Assembly: GCA_934394585.1 (NCBI GenBank) | Contig: CAKRQU010000004.1 | Span: forward strand, 1 to 64,000 | Direction of reading: 5' to 3' | Origin: an uncultured Eubacteriales bacterium | GTDB taxonomy: Bacteria; Bacillota; Clostridia; Oscillospirales; CAG-272 | Length of the DNA: 64,000 nucleotides | In this document: positions 7,423-15,956 of the stretch, piece by piece | How positions within the stretch are numbered: the first letter of the stretch is position 1 | Layout of the letters: every line of letters begins with the position of its first letter | The notes under the pieces: generated by a model | The model's input: only the letters and a program-made list of their open reading frames with translations | The model's database searches: none | Told to the model about the DNA's origin: nothing | Position numbers and translations under genes: made by a program

Positions 7423-8058
7423 TTGGAAAACGATACCCAACAAAGCAAGGACCGAAAACAAGGTCCCAAAAAATCAAAAAAATCTTTCTGGAAACTGGTA
7501 AACTGGAAATGGTCGATAACAGCATTTCTCTCCAGCCTTTCCATATCTATGGTGCTGTCCCTTCTCTCGTCGGAAGGGCTTAATTATCTGAATATATTCT
7601 GCTCATGCCTCGTGCTTGTATTATTTATAGCAATAGGCGTGATTTTTGATATCATAGGGCTATCCGTGGCTACTGCGGATCCCAAGCCTTTTCTCGCCAT
7701 GGCGGCAAGAAAAGTGCGCGCGGGAAAAACGGCTGTAAAGCTGATAAAAAATGCAGACAGGGTTTCCAGCTTCTGCAATGACGTTATCGGCGATATATGC
7801 GGCGTAGTTTCCGGTTCCACGGCGGCGGCTGTCGCCCTGAAAATAGCAACCACGCAAAACGGCGGTTTCTGGATCAGTATAGTGATGGGCGGTCTGGTTT
7901 CCGCCTTTACCGTAGGGTCAAAGGCAGTCGGCAAGGCGGCGGGGCTGAATTTCAGCAATGAAATAGTAATGGCTGTAGCCCGCGTGCTTTCTGTTTTCAG
8001 CAAGCATGAAAAGCAGGCGAAATATACAAAAAAATCCTCCGGAAAAGACGAGAACTAA
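7423..8058 (+). CDS. oapA: OapA, OLE-associated membrane protein
   Basis: A 211-residue protein with a basic N-terminus and about four hydrophobic segments. The most family-like stretch is the conserved middle (about residues 85-135: DPKPFLAMA ... NADRVSSFCNDVIGDICG), related to the DUF21 membrane domain of CNNM/CorB Mg2+ transporters. OapA binds OLE RNA and anchors it to the membrane. I choose a TTG start at 7423 because AAGGAG lies seven bases upstream; an earlier ATG at 7324 would read into the RNA. The next gene, tlyA, starts four bases after its stop. The strongest support is the adjoining OLE RNA. Confidence 0.88.
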   Translation: MENDTQQSKDRKQGPKKSKKSFWKLVNWKWSITAFLSSLSISMVLSLLSSEGLNYLNIFCSCLVLVLFIAIGVIFDIIGLSVATADPKPFLAMAARKVRAGKTAVKLIKNADRVSSFCNDVIGDICGVVSGSTAAAVALKIATTQNGGFWISIVMGGLVSAFTVGSKAVGKAAGLNFSNEIVMAVARVLSVFSKHEKQAKYTKKSSGKDEN

Positions 8059-8062
8059 AGCC

Positions 8063-8866
8063 ATGCGCGCCGATGTTTTTCTTTTCACTCACGGCTTTGC
8101 GAAAAGCAGAAGCCACGCCTGTTCTCTGATAAAGGACGGCGTTTTCGTTTTCGGCGAAAAAATACCGAAACCGTCGTTTCCCATTCCGGACGACACTCCG
8201 ACCGACGCGATAAAAGCAGAAAGCAAAATGCCGTTTGTCAGCCGCGGCGGGCTTAAGCTCGAGGCGGCGATAGAGGCTTTCCATATAAGTGCAAAAGACC
8301 TTTACGTACTCGATATAGGCGCCTCCACGGGCGGTTTCACCGACTGCCTGCTGAAAAACGGCGCCGCCTTTGTGTATGCGCTGGATGTCGGTCACGGGCA
8401 GCTGGATGCTTCCCTTTTATCCGATCCGCGCGTAAAAAGCTTAGAGGGTTGCAACGCACGATATATGAAGCCGTCGCTTTTTGAAAGGCAGCCCGATATG
8501 GCTGTGACGGATGTTTCATTCATATCGCAAAAACTGATATACGAGGCGCTTTCCGCCATTCTCCCGGGCGGTGCCCTTTTTATTTCGCTGATAAAACCGC
8601 AATTCGAAGCGGGGCGCGAAAATATAGGCAAAAACGGGATAGTGCGCGATGCGCGCATACATGAAAATGTGATAAGAGAAATTCGCGCCTGCGCCGCCGC
8701 ATACAGGCTGGGCATGGCGGATATCGTGCCTTCGCCGATAAAAGGCGGCGACGGAAACCGCGAATATCTCGCGCTTTTCGTAAAGGACAAAGATATCTCC
8801 GTTACCGACGCGAGGATAAGCGCCGCGGTGGCATCCGCTTTTTCGGAAACAGACATGAAAGGATAA
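8063..8866 (+). CDS. tlyA: TlyA family rRNA 2'-O-methyltransferase
   Basis: A 267-residue protein: an N-terminal S4 RNA-binding domain (about 1-60), then an FtsJ-like Rossmann methyltransferase with the SAM loop DIGASTGGFTDCLL (about 82-95). Relatives 2'-O-methylate 16S and 23S rRNA, and TlyA-type enzymes affect capreomycin sensitivity in mycobacteria; Bacillus calls it YqxC. A longer start at 8006 would overlap oapA, so the ATG at 8063 is preferred though its ribosome site is weak, suggesting coupling to oapA. argR follows after five bases. Confidence 0.9.
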   Translation: MRADVFLFTHGFAKSRSHACSLIKDGVFVFGEKIPKPSFPIPDDTPTDAIKAESKMPFVSRGGLKLEAAIEAFHISAKDLYVLDIGASTGGFTDCLLKNGAAFVYALDVGHGQLDASLLSDPRVKSLEGCNARYMKPSLFERQPDMAVTDVSFISQKLIYEALSAILPGGALFISLIKPQFEAGRENIGKNGIVRDARIHENVIREIRACAAAYRLGMADIVPSPIKGGDGNREYLALFVKDKDISVTDARISAAVASAFSETDMKG

Positions 8867-8871
8867 GATAA

Positions 8872-9321
8872 ATGAGAAAAGACAGACAGCAGAAAATCCT
8901 TGAAATAATCGACATTTACCCGATAGAAACGCAGGACGAGCTGACAAAGCGCCTTCGCGAATGCGGCTACGAGGTTACTCAGGCTACCGTTTCGCGCGAT
9001 ATAAAGAGGCTTCACCTCGTGAAAGTACAGTCGGACGGGCGCTCGCGCTATTCTCTCCCCCGCGTAAATAAATTCGATACAAACGAAAAATACAGAAATA
9101 TCCTGCATCAGACAATTTCGGCTGTCCATTGCGCAAACAATATGGTGGTGATACGCACGTATACAGGCATGGCAAATGCCGCCTGCGCCGCGATAGACGC
9201 CATGCAGAGCGAGCTTTTGCTCGGCTCCATTGCGGGCGACGATACCATTTTCATAGTCGCGACAAACAACCGCGCGGCGGAAGAATTTGTAAACATACTG
9301 AAAAACGTAGCTGAATTATAA
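8872..9321 (+). CDS. argR: ArgR arginine repressor
   Basis: A 149-residue regulator with an N-terminal winged helix (about 1-70, QATVSRDIKRLHLVKV being the DNA-contacting part) and a C-terminal oligomerisation/arginine-binding domain with the SIAGDDTIFIV motif (about 121-131). In family members a hexamer with arginine represses biosynthesis operons and may activate catabolism. No arg genes are in this window. The argR-recN linkage is typical of Firmicutes. Confidence 0.95.
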   Translation: MRKDRQQKILEIIDIYPIETQDELTKRLRECGYEVTQATVSRDIKRLHLVKVQSDGRSRYSLPRVNKFDTNEKYRNILHQTISAVHCANNMVVIRTYTGMANAACAAIDAMQSELLLGSIAGDDTIFIVATNNRAAEEFVNILKNVAEL

Positions 9322-9343
9322 TTTCGGGAAAGGCGGCGGCTCT

Positions 9344-11026
9344 ATGCTTTCCGAGCTCTGGATAAACAATATCGCTATAATAAAAACGGAAAATATAGCT
9401 TTTTCCGCGCCTTTTACCGTGCTCACGGGAGAAACGGGCGCCGGAAAATCCATCATTCTCGACGCGATAGAGCTGGCTCTCGGTGCTCGCGCGGATAAAG
9501 AGCTTATCCGCCACGGCGAAGAAAAAGCTTCCGTCACCGCCGTTTTCACCGATGTGCCGGAGCGCGTTTTTGCCGCGCTCGCGGGTTACGATATCCCGCG
9601 CGATGAAGTGCTCACCCTGCGCCGCGACATGAATATAAACGGTCAGTCCGCGGCAAAAATAAACGGCAGGACTGTCCCCGTTTCCGCTCTGCGCGAGGCG
9701 GGCGCCATGCTCATAAGCATTCACGGTCAGCACACGGGCATGTATCTGCTCGACCCGACAAATCATATACATATACTCGATTCCTTTGCCGATACGGAGA
9801 GCGATATCGCGGCTTACCGTCTGCTTTACGACCGCATGCGCGATATAAAAGCGGAAATAAACCGCCTGCACCGCGACGAAAAGGAAAAACTGCGCCGCAC
9901 GGAAATGCTGAAATTTCAGATAGACGAAATAAAGGCAGTTTCGCCGAAGGCAGGCGAGGAAGCGGCGCTGGAAGAAAAGCTGCGCCTTCTCGCATCAGCC
10001 GAAAAGACGGCGAAATACTCAAAACTGATATACCGCGCGCTTTACAGAAACGAAAAAGGGCTCTCCGCCTGCGATCTGATAGAAAAATCCGCCGATGCGG
10101 CAGAGGCGCTTTCCGATATACTCGGAAATTCCTCCGAATATACGGAGGCACTCGCCGATATGCGATATCGTTTGGAGGATATAGCCGAAACGATACGCAA
10201 AAAATGCGATATCGGCACGGAAAATCCGTCCGTGCTCATAGACAAAGCGCAGGAGCGGCTGGAAGAGCTGAAAAAACTCGGGCGCAAATACGGCTCCACC
10301 GTGGAGGAAATCTTGGATTTCCGCGCCAAAGCAGAAAACGAACTTTCCGAAATAGAAAATTCCGACGATATGATAGCCGATCTTTCCGAGGAGCTCAAGG
10401 GGCTGAAAAAAGAGGCGCTCGCCTGCGCCGATATAATTTTCGAAAAGCGCCGCTGCGCGGCACAGATACTCGGAGAAAAGATAGTTTTTGAGCTCGCTTT
10501 CATGGAAATGGAAAACGTAAGCTTTGAAATATCGGTGAAAAAATCCGATATTTTCCTGCCGGACGGCTGTGACGAAGTGGAATTTCTCGTTTCCGCAAAC
10601 AAAGGCGAACCGCTGATGCCGCTCTCCAAAATAGCTTCGGGCGGCGAAATCTCCCGTATAATGCTCGCGCTGAAATGCGCCATGGCAGACAAGGAGAAAA
10701 CCCCGACGCTGATTTTCGACGAGATAGATACCGGTATCTCGGGCAAAACCTCGTATAAAATAGGCATAAAAATGCGCCAGAGTGCGCAGACCTCGCAGAT
10801 AATATGCATCACGCATTCGCCGCAGATAGCGGCAATAGCGGCGGAGCATCTGCTGATATCGAAAAAAGAGGAAAACGGACGTACATTTTCCGGCGCACAT
10901 GTCCTCGCGCATGATGACCGCGTAAAGGAAATAGCGCGTATAATCGGCGGCGAAAAAATCACGGAAAAGACGCTCGTCGCGGCGCGCGAAATGCTCGATG
11001 CGGCGCAAAACGGCGATTTGATATAA
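9344..11026 (+). CDS. recN: RecN, DNA double-strand-break repair ATPase
   Basis: A 560-residue SMC-like protein. Walker A GETGAGKS (about 30-37) lies at the N-terminus, a long coiled coil fills about 150-380, the ABC signature is at KIASGGEISR and Walker B at TLIFDEIDTGISG. RecN gathers and bridges broken DNA ends for recombination. It closes the OLE-oapA-tlyA-argR-recN string; a 22-base gap follows argR. No strong terminator was seen; only a weak TATAAAAC/GTTTTATA pairing follows at about 11036-11070. Confidence 0.95.
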   Translation: MLSELWINNIAIIKTENIAFSAPFTVLTGETGAGKSIILDAIELALGARADKELIRHGEEKASVTAVFTDVPERVFAALAGYDIPRDEVLTLRRDMNINGQSAAKINGRTVPVSALREAGAMLISIHGQHTGMYLLDPTNHIHILDSFADTESDIAAYRLLYDRMRDIKAEINRLHRDEKEKLRRTEMLKFQIDEIKAVSPKAGEEAALEEKLRLLASAEKTAKYSKLIYRALYRNEKGLSACDLIEKSADAAEALSDILGNSSEYTEALADMRYRLEDIAETIRKKCDIGTENPSVLIDKAQERLEELKKLGRKYGSTVEEILDFRAKAENELSEIENSDDMIADLSEELKGLKKEALACADIIFEKRRCAAQILGEKIVFELAFMEMENVSFEISVKKSDIFLPDGCDEVEFLVSANKGEPLMPLSKIASGGEISRIMLALKCAMADKEKTPTLIFDEIDTGISGKTSYKIGIKMRQSAQTSQIICITHSPQIAAIAAEHLLISKKEENGRTFSGAHVLAHDDRVKEIARIIGGEKITEKTLVAAREMLDAAQNGDLI

Positions 11027-11116
11027 ATAATACATACGTATAAAACGATATCTGCGGTTTTATACATCCGTATAAGCGCATAAATGCGCTGAAAACCAAA
11101 AAAATGTGTTTTTTGC

Positions 11117-11145
11117 TTGACAAATCGGATTTATTATGATATACT
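11117..11145 (+). promoter_or_regulatory. Promoter of the tyrS transcript
   Basis: TTGACA at 11117-11122, 17-base spacer, TATACT at 11140-11145, just ahead of the T-box leader. Confidence 0.85.
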
Positions 11146-11154
11146 CCATACAAA

Positions 11155-11410
11155 GGCAATGACGGAAAGAGTAATCGCCCTTCCCCTTTTGCAGAGAGCT
11201 GTCGGTCGGTGCAAGACAGCGAAGGCAGGCGATGAAGTACATTCCCGAGCCGCACACTGAAAATTTTCAGTAGGCTGTGCCGTGTGCGCCCGTTAAAGCG
11301 CGTGGGTTTTATCCGAACCCGTAGAGGCATATCCCGCGAGGGTTGTGCGAACATGAGGTGGTAACACGATTTTTTCGTCCTCTGCTTTTATTGGCAGAGG
11401 GCTTTTTTAT
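11155..11410 (+). promoter_or_regulatory. Tyrosine T-box riboswitch
   Basis: Leader with the T-box plan: a stem I region (from about 11160), the specifier codon TAC at 11238-11240, the T-box core AGGTGGTAACACG near 11356, and a terminator whose stem is CCTCTGC / GCAGAGG followed by CTTTTTT. Uncharged tRNA-Tyr pairs with both the specifier and the T-box bulge, stabilising an antiterminator. The specifier agrees with the tyrS gene downstream, and that match makes the call firm. Confidence 0.93.
11379..11408 (+). terminator. T-box attenuator terminator
   Basis: Stem 11379-11400 with a T6 run to 11408. It is the off state of the tyrosine T-box, 45 bases before the tyrS start. Confidence 0.88.
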
Positions 11411-11452
11411 TACAAAAATAAAATTAAAATTTCATAAAAAGGAGAAAAACAA

Positions 11453-12676
11453 ATGCAGATTTACGAAGAATTACAGGCGCGTGGTCTTATCGCGCAGGTA
11501 ACAGACGAAAAAGAAATCAGAGAACTGATAAACAACGGCGGCGCAAAATTTTATATCGGATTTGACTGCACTGCAGACAGCCTTCATGTAGGTCATTTCA
11601 TGGCGCTCTGCCTGATGAAACGCCTGCAGATGGCAGGAAACAAACCTGTCGTTCTCATAGGCGGAGGAACAACAATGGTCGGCGACCCTTCCGGACGCAC
11701 CGACATGAGAAAAATGCTCACAAAAGAAGATATCGACCACAATGCCGAGTGCTTCAAACGCCAGATGGAGCGCTTCATCGAATTCGGCGAGGACAAAGCC
11801 ATCATGGTAAACAATGCCGACTGGCTTCTCAAGCTCAATTATATCGAGTTGCTCCGCGATGTGGGCGCTTGCTTCTCTGTAAACAATATGCTTCGCGCTG
11901 AATGCTACAAGCAGAGAATGGAACGCGGTCTTTCCTTCCTTGAATTCAACTACATGATAATGCAGTCATACGATTTCTACTACCTGAGTGAGCATTACGG
12001 CTGCAATATGCAGTTCGGCGGCGACGACCAGTGGTCCAATATGCTTTTCGGCACGGATCTGATCCGTAAAAAGACCGGCAAGGATGCTTATGCCCTCACA
12101 ATCAATCTGCTGATGAACAGCGAAGGCAAAAAAATGGGCAAAACGGCGAGCGGTGCCGTATGGCTTGACCCGAATAAGACTACTCCCTACGATTTCTTCC
12201 AATACTGGAGAAATATCGACGATGCAGATGTGGTAAAATGCATGAAAATGCTCACGTTCATGCCGCTCGACGAGATTGCCGAATATGCAAAACTCGAGGG
12301 CAGCGCGATAAACAGCGCAAAAGAAAAGCTCGCTTACGAGCTGACAAAGATGATTCACGGCGAAGAGGAAGCGGAAAAAGCACTCGCTGCCGCAAAGGCG
12401 CTCTTCATTTCCGGCGGCGCATCTGCCGATATGCCGACGACGGAGCTTTCCGATGACAATTTCACGGATGGCAAAATAGCGCTCCTCGATATGCTCGTGC
12501 TCGCAAAGCTGGCGCCCTCCAAGGGCGAAGCGCGTCGTCTTGTTCAGCAGGGTGGCGTACTCGTCGGCGACGACAAAGTGACCGATCTTTATCTTGCGTT
12601 TGACAAAGCCGCTTTTGAAAACGATCTCATCGTCAAAAAGGGCAAAAAGACATATCATAAATTCACATTGAAATAA
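11453..12676 (+). CDS. tyrS: Tyrosyl-tRNA synthetase
   Basis: A 407-residue class I synthetase joining tyrosine to tRNA-Tyr. HIGH motif as HVGH (about 46-49), KMSKS-like loop as KKMGKT (about 227-232), C-terminal S4 RNA-binding domain from about 340 (PSKGEARRLVQQGGV). AAGGAG lies eight bases before the ATG. It is a single gene controlled by its own T-box. Its stop is 15 bases before the second dispersed element. Confidence 0.96.
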   Translation: MQIYEELQARGLIAQVTDEKEIRELINNGGAKFYIGFDCTADSLHVGHFMALCLMKRLQMAGNKPVVLIGGGTTMVGDPSGRTDMRKMLTKEDIDHNAECFKRQMERFIEFGEDKAIMVNNADWLLKLNYIELLRDVGACFSVNNMLRAECYKQRMERGLSFLEFNYMIMQSYDFYYLSEHYGCNMQFGGDDQWSNMLFGTDLIRKKTGKDAYALTINLLMNSEGKKMGKTASGAVWLDPNKTTPYDFFQYWRNIDDADVVKCMKMLTFMPLDEIAEYAKLEGSAINSAKEKLAYELTKMIHGEEEAEKALAAAKALFISGGASADMPTTELSDDNFTDGKIALLDMLVLAKLAPSKGEARRLVQQGGVLVGDDKVTDLYLAFDKAAFENDLIVKKGKKTYHKFTLK

Positions 12677-12869
12677 GAAGGAAGCGGGCGGCTTTTGCCG
12701 CCCGTGTTTTTTTGTTTTTCTTTGCCCAAAGAAACATAGGGGTACTTTTTCGTAAAAAGTACCAAAAGGAAGTTACTCTTCACGAAGAGAACGAAGGTCG
12801 CGCTGCCCCGTGACCAAAAGCGCGGCAAAATAAAAGTTTCTTTTACCAAAGAAAAGGGCGTACTTTTGC

Positions 12870-12931
12870 GTGACCAAGAGGAGGGTTCAGGGTGGCGGAG
12901 CCACCTCTGAACGGCGTCGCCGAGACGGAGT
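12870..12931 (+). repeat. 62-bp inverted module, left arm
   Basis: Matches 13407-13468 in reverse complement with one mismatch. It carries its own hairpin (GGTGGCGGAGCCACC). It replaces the short AAAG of R1 between GCGTGACCA and TACCAAAAGTC, so it looks like a block swapped into a fixed junction. Confidence 0.85.
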
Positions 12932-13406
12932 ATACCAAAAGTCAAAAAGAGGAAGGTATTCCTCTTTTGAACTCTTTCTTTGTCGCCTTGCGGCGACTTG
13001 TGCGAACATACCGCCCCGACAGTCCGACCGTAGACTAAATCAGAAGCTCGGTTCAGACCCCCCACTTAACACGGACTTTTGTCTGTGCGGATTTCGGCTA
13101 AAATTTCCCCAACTCGATGTACATCAAGCCATGCTCGCATAGCCGGAGTTTAGCCTATAGTGGGAAGCATAGCTAAAGCCACGGCGTGGCACCACCCACC
13201 CCGTCGAATCTGCTCGCTTTTTGCGGCATACTATGTTCGCACGCGCGGTATGGCTGATGATATGATGAGAGATAGACAAAAACATTTTTGCTTTGCTATC
13301 TATAGCACATACTTGCCGCGCATTACTTCCTGCGGCTAACTCGACGGGGTGCGAGGTAGTTTGCAAAGGAGGGCGAGGAGCCTTCCTTTGATGACTTTTC
13401 CCGCTG

Positions 13407-13468
13407 ACTCCGTCTCGGCGACGCCGTTCAGAGGTGGCTTCGCCACCCTGAACCCTCCTCTTGGTCAC
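13407..13468 (-). repeat. 62-bp inverted module, right arm
   Basis: Inverse of 12870-12931. It occupies the place where R1, R3 and R4 have GCTTTTTGTCAG of the GCGC hairpin. The R5 copy has a related block at the same junction (about 49363-49414), and R3 keeps a partial copy (22001-22026). Confidence 0.85.
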
Positions 13469-13750
13469 TCAAAAGCGCGACCCCGTCCACGGGCGACCGC
13501 AGTCGCCCGCCCCCCCTCTTGGCAAAGAGTAACAATCCCTCCGTCGCGGCAAGCCGCGCCACCTCCCTTTGCACAATGGAGGCGAGCAACGTGCTTCGCA
13601 CATTGCTTAATTCCCTTACACAAAGGAGCCAATAAAACAGTTCATTCCCTTGCACAAGGGAATTTTTTGGTACTTTTGGTCACGCAAAAGTACGCCCTTT
13701 TCTTTGGCAAAAGAAACATTTTCCACGCTTTTATGAAAAGCGCGACAGCA

Positions 13751-13780
13751 AAAAATCCGCGGGATTTCCCGCGGATTTTT
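13751..13780. terminator. Strong bidirectional terminator hairpin
   Basis: Fourteen-base-pair perfect stem (AAAAATCCGCGGGA with its complement, two-base loop) with A and T runs, so it can stop transcription in both directions. It separates the R2 element from the next promoter. Confidence 0.8.
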
Positions 13781-13792
13781 ATTTTGCCGCAG

Positions 13793-13821
13793 TTGACACA
13801 ATTCATAAATTTTGATATAAT
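13793..13821 (+). promoter_or_regulatory. Promoter of the membrane protein / MutS-like pair
   Basis: TTGACA at 13793-13798, 17-base spacer, TATAAT at 13816-13821: a near-consensus sigma-A promoter 48 bases before the first gene. Confidence 0.88.
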
Positions 13822-13869
13822 AAAATATGATATTCCGATAAATTATACAAAAACCTGCGGAGGGTAAAT

Positions 13870-14256
13870 ATGAAATCTTTATCTGCACGCGAAATGTTCA
13901 TTCCAAAGGCAAAAGCAATAGAATACGTAAACAATATGGAAAATTTTTATATTTACAAGCCGCGCGGGATGATACTCCGCGTGCTCACGATGTATGCGGG
14001 CATAACATATATTTTCGCGCTTCTCACCTTCCCTATAACAGCGGCTTTCATGGCACTTTTCTGGGGTGCGCTCATTTTTGAATATACACAGGCGATAAAA
14101 TTGCTCGGCAAATTCAATATATCACGTGCAAAGGCTTATATCTGCCTCGCGATAATGGTGATTTTCATGTTTTTTGCGGCGCATGTCACACACAGGCTGA
14201 TTATTCGCCTCATCCCCGTAATAGCGGAAAAAATCTACAGCATAGTGGGAGGATAA
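13870..14256 (+). CDS. Small membrane protein of unknown function
   Basis: A 128-residue protein I do not recognise. It has a charged N-terminal third, then three hydrophobic segments (about 38-58, 60-78 and 91-113). The ATG at 13870 follows GCGGAGGG. It shares a strong promoter with the MutS-like ATPase gene, which begins four bases after its stop, so the two are surely co-transcribed and perhaps work together at the membrane. That link is inference. Confidence 0.8.
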   Translation: MKSLSAREMFIPKAKAIEYVNNMENFYIYKPRGMILRVLTMYAGITYIFALLTFPITAAFMALFWGALIFEYTQAIKLLGKFNISRAKAYICLAIMVIFMFFAAHVTHRLIIRLIPVIAEKIYSIVGG

Positions 14257-14260
14257 AAAT

Positions 14261-15808
14261 ATGTACAGCATTCTCGGCATGAAAAGCGATGCCACCCGCG
14301 TAAAGCTTTCCGAGGGAATTTTCGAAAAACTGAACTTTTCTTTTTTCATGTCATACAAGCAAAGCGATTTTGTTTCGGATTTCATTTCATGCGACGAAAA
14401 AGCAATAGCGGAAAGACAAAAGCTTTTTTCGGCGATAAACGAAAACTCCGCGCTTTACGAAGCTTTTGAATCGCTTGCAAAAGGCGCAGAAAATATCGCG
14501 GAATACAGAAAAGAACTGCGTTTCGGCACAAAAGAGCTTTCAAACGAACGTATATTTTATGCTTTCCGCGAGCTGATGTACTATACCGAATGTATCGACA
14601 TCATAATCGGCATATCTGATATTATTGAAAAAAGCGATTCGTCAGCGCTTCATTCTCTCCTGCAAAAAGCAAAAGATGTTTACTTTTCCGACTGGTACAA
14701 AAACGCGCGCGAATACATCGCCGCGATGGATGAAAATATCAAAAATATAAAAAGCGTTTCCATCGGGATAAATCTCGATTCCGAGCTTCGCCCGCTCGAG
14801 GCAGGCGTCATCTCGATAAATTCCGAGCCTTATGTGACAAATACGCTTTTTGACAAAATGTTTTCCAAAAAAGCGGCGGACAAAAGCATGATCTGCATAG
14901 CACCGCTCGGCAGCAAAGAAGCCGCGGTTTCCGGCGTTTCCATGCGCGCATTTGATATAAATCTCTACAACGCGCTGAATAACTATATGCGCGGTTCGCT
15001 CAAAAAAATAAAGTCCGTACTCGGTACGGCACTCGACAGCGCGTGCGATTTTCTCTGCGAGATATGCGATGAGCTTCGTTTTATTCACATCGGTATGGAT
15101 TATATGCTGAAAGTGAAAAGCAAAGGCATGCCTTTGTGCTTTCCTGCCGTTTCCAACAGATACGAGGCAGCAGGCATGTATAATCCGAATCTGCTTTTTG
15201 AAATGCAGAGCAGTCGGATAGTAAAAAACGATGTCCGATTTGATGAAAACGGGCGGATATTTATCCTCACGGGACCGAACAGCGGCGGAAAAAGCATTTA
15301 TCTGCGTGCGCTCGGCATATCGCAGATACTTTTCCAGATGGGGCTTCCCATTCCCGCAAAAAGTGCGTCGCTTCCCGTTCTCGGAGAAATACTCGCGCAG
15401 TTTTCCGTTTTCACAAATGAATCGGGTGCCGGCAGGCTTGAAGGAGAATGCCGCGCTCTGGCGCAGATATGCTCTGTCGCGACGGAAAACAGCCTCATTC
15501 TGCTTGACGAGCTTTTCTCCGGAACAAGCTCGGAGGACGGCGCGATAATTGCGGAAAAAACGCTCGAGTGGCTCTCGGCAAAAAATTGTCGTGTCCTGTA
15601 TGCCACGCACATACATGAAATAGCCGAATACGCCGAGGAAATAAACAAAAGCAAGCGCTCACGCGGGAAAATAGATTTTCTCTGTGCCGAAATTCAGGGC
15701 AAAGAGCGCTCATACAGAATAATCCGCGGGAAAAGAAGCCGCGGAAGCCATGCCATGGATATTTTTGAAAAGTACGGCATAGGATTTCTCGCGGAAGAAA
15801 ATCAGTGA
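14261..15808 (+). CDS. MutS-family ATPase lacking the mismatch-recognition domain
   Basis: A 515-residue protein whose last ~220 residues are a MutS ATPase domain: Walker A GPNSGGKS (about 339-346), the MutS-type stretch FTNESGAGRLEGECRAL (about 385-401), Walker B LILLDELFSGTSSEDG. The N-terminal part is helical like the MutS core/lever, but there is no mismatch-binding domain I and no C-terminal Smr domain, so it is neither MutS1 nor MutS2. Similar short MutS-like proteins occur in Clostridia and Bacteroidetes without an assigned role. GGAGG precedes the ATG. It ends at a convergent terminator shared with the SDR gene. Confidence 0.85.
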   Translation: MYSILGMKSDATRVKLSEGIFEKLNFSFFMSYKQSDFVSDFISCDEKAIAERQKLFSAINENSALYEAFESLAKGAENIAEYRKELRFGTKELSNERIFYAFRELMYYTECIDIIIGISDIIEKSDSSALHSLLQKAKDVYFSDWYKNAREYIAAMDENIKNIKSVSIGINLDSELRPLEAGVISINSEPYVTNTLFDKMFSKKAADKSMICIAPLGSKEAAVSGVSMRAFDINLYNALNNYMRGSLKKIKSVLGTALDSACDFLCEICDELRFIHIGMDYMLKVKSKGMPLCFPAVSNRYEAAGMYNPNLLFEMQSSRIVKNDVRFDENGRIFILTGPNSGGKSIYLRALGISQILFQMGLPIPAKSASLPVLGEILAQFSVFTNESGAGRLEGECRALAQICSVATENSLILLDELFSGTSSEDGAIIAEKTLEWLSAKNCRVLYATHIHEIAEYAEEINKSKRSRGKIDFLCAEIQGKERSYRIIRGKRSRGSHAMDIFEKYGIGFLAEENQ

Positions 15809-15814
15809 GATTTT

Positions 15815-15930
15815 TCTTACAGAAACGTGAAAAGAAGCGGGCGGCGCAATCGCGTACCTGTTTCTTTACGTAGAAAGAAGAAGGCGGGCGACTGCCGCCC
15901 GCCCCCATCTTTGCGTAAAGACAGCAAAAA
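15815..15930. repeat. Flank-only relic of the dispersed element
   Basis: Between convergent genes lie GCGGGCGGCGCAAT..., TTTCTTTACGTAGAAAG and GGCGGGCGACTGCCGCCCGCC hairpins, the same kinds that flank R1-R5, but the conserved core is absent. It suggests the outer modules spread, or remain, without the core. Confidence 0.6.
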
Positions 15931-15932
15931 AA

Positions 15933-15951
15933 CAGCCGCACATCGCGGCTG
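15933..15951. terminator. Bidirectional terminator between the MutS-like and SDR genes
   Basis: CAGCCGC / GCGGCTG stem with A7 on the left and T6 on the right; it can serve both converging genes. Confidence 0.8.
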
Positions 15952-15956
15952 CTTTT

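Larger units (their letters stand above)
12690..13750 (+). repeat. Dispersed mosaic intergenic element, copy R2 (longest)
   Basis: Fills the space between tyrS and the promoter at 13793. The core is 12937-13400. Unlike the other copies it is bracketed by two 62-bp inverted repeats (12870-12931 and 13407-13468). Outer parts are further small hairpins of the same kinds as in R1, plus a stretch at 13530-13660 (CCTCCGTCGCGGCAAGCCGCGCC...) partly shared with R3. No gene is apparent. Confidence 0.9.

Noticed and set aside
6741..7583. Plus-strand frames of 105 and 122 codons over 6741-7583
   Set aside because: They lie in the OLE RNA, have no ribosome site and resemble no protein; the region's pairing and place favour RNA.
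12677..13869. Dispersed elements as CRISPR or tandem repeats
   Set aside because: There is no regular short repeat-spacer spacing; repeats are long, dispersed and varied.
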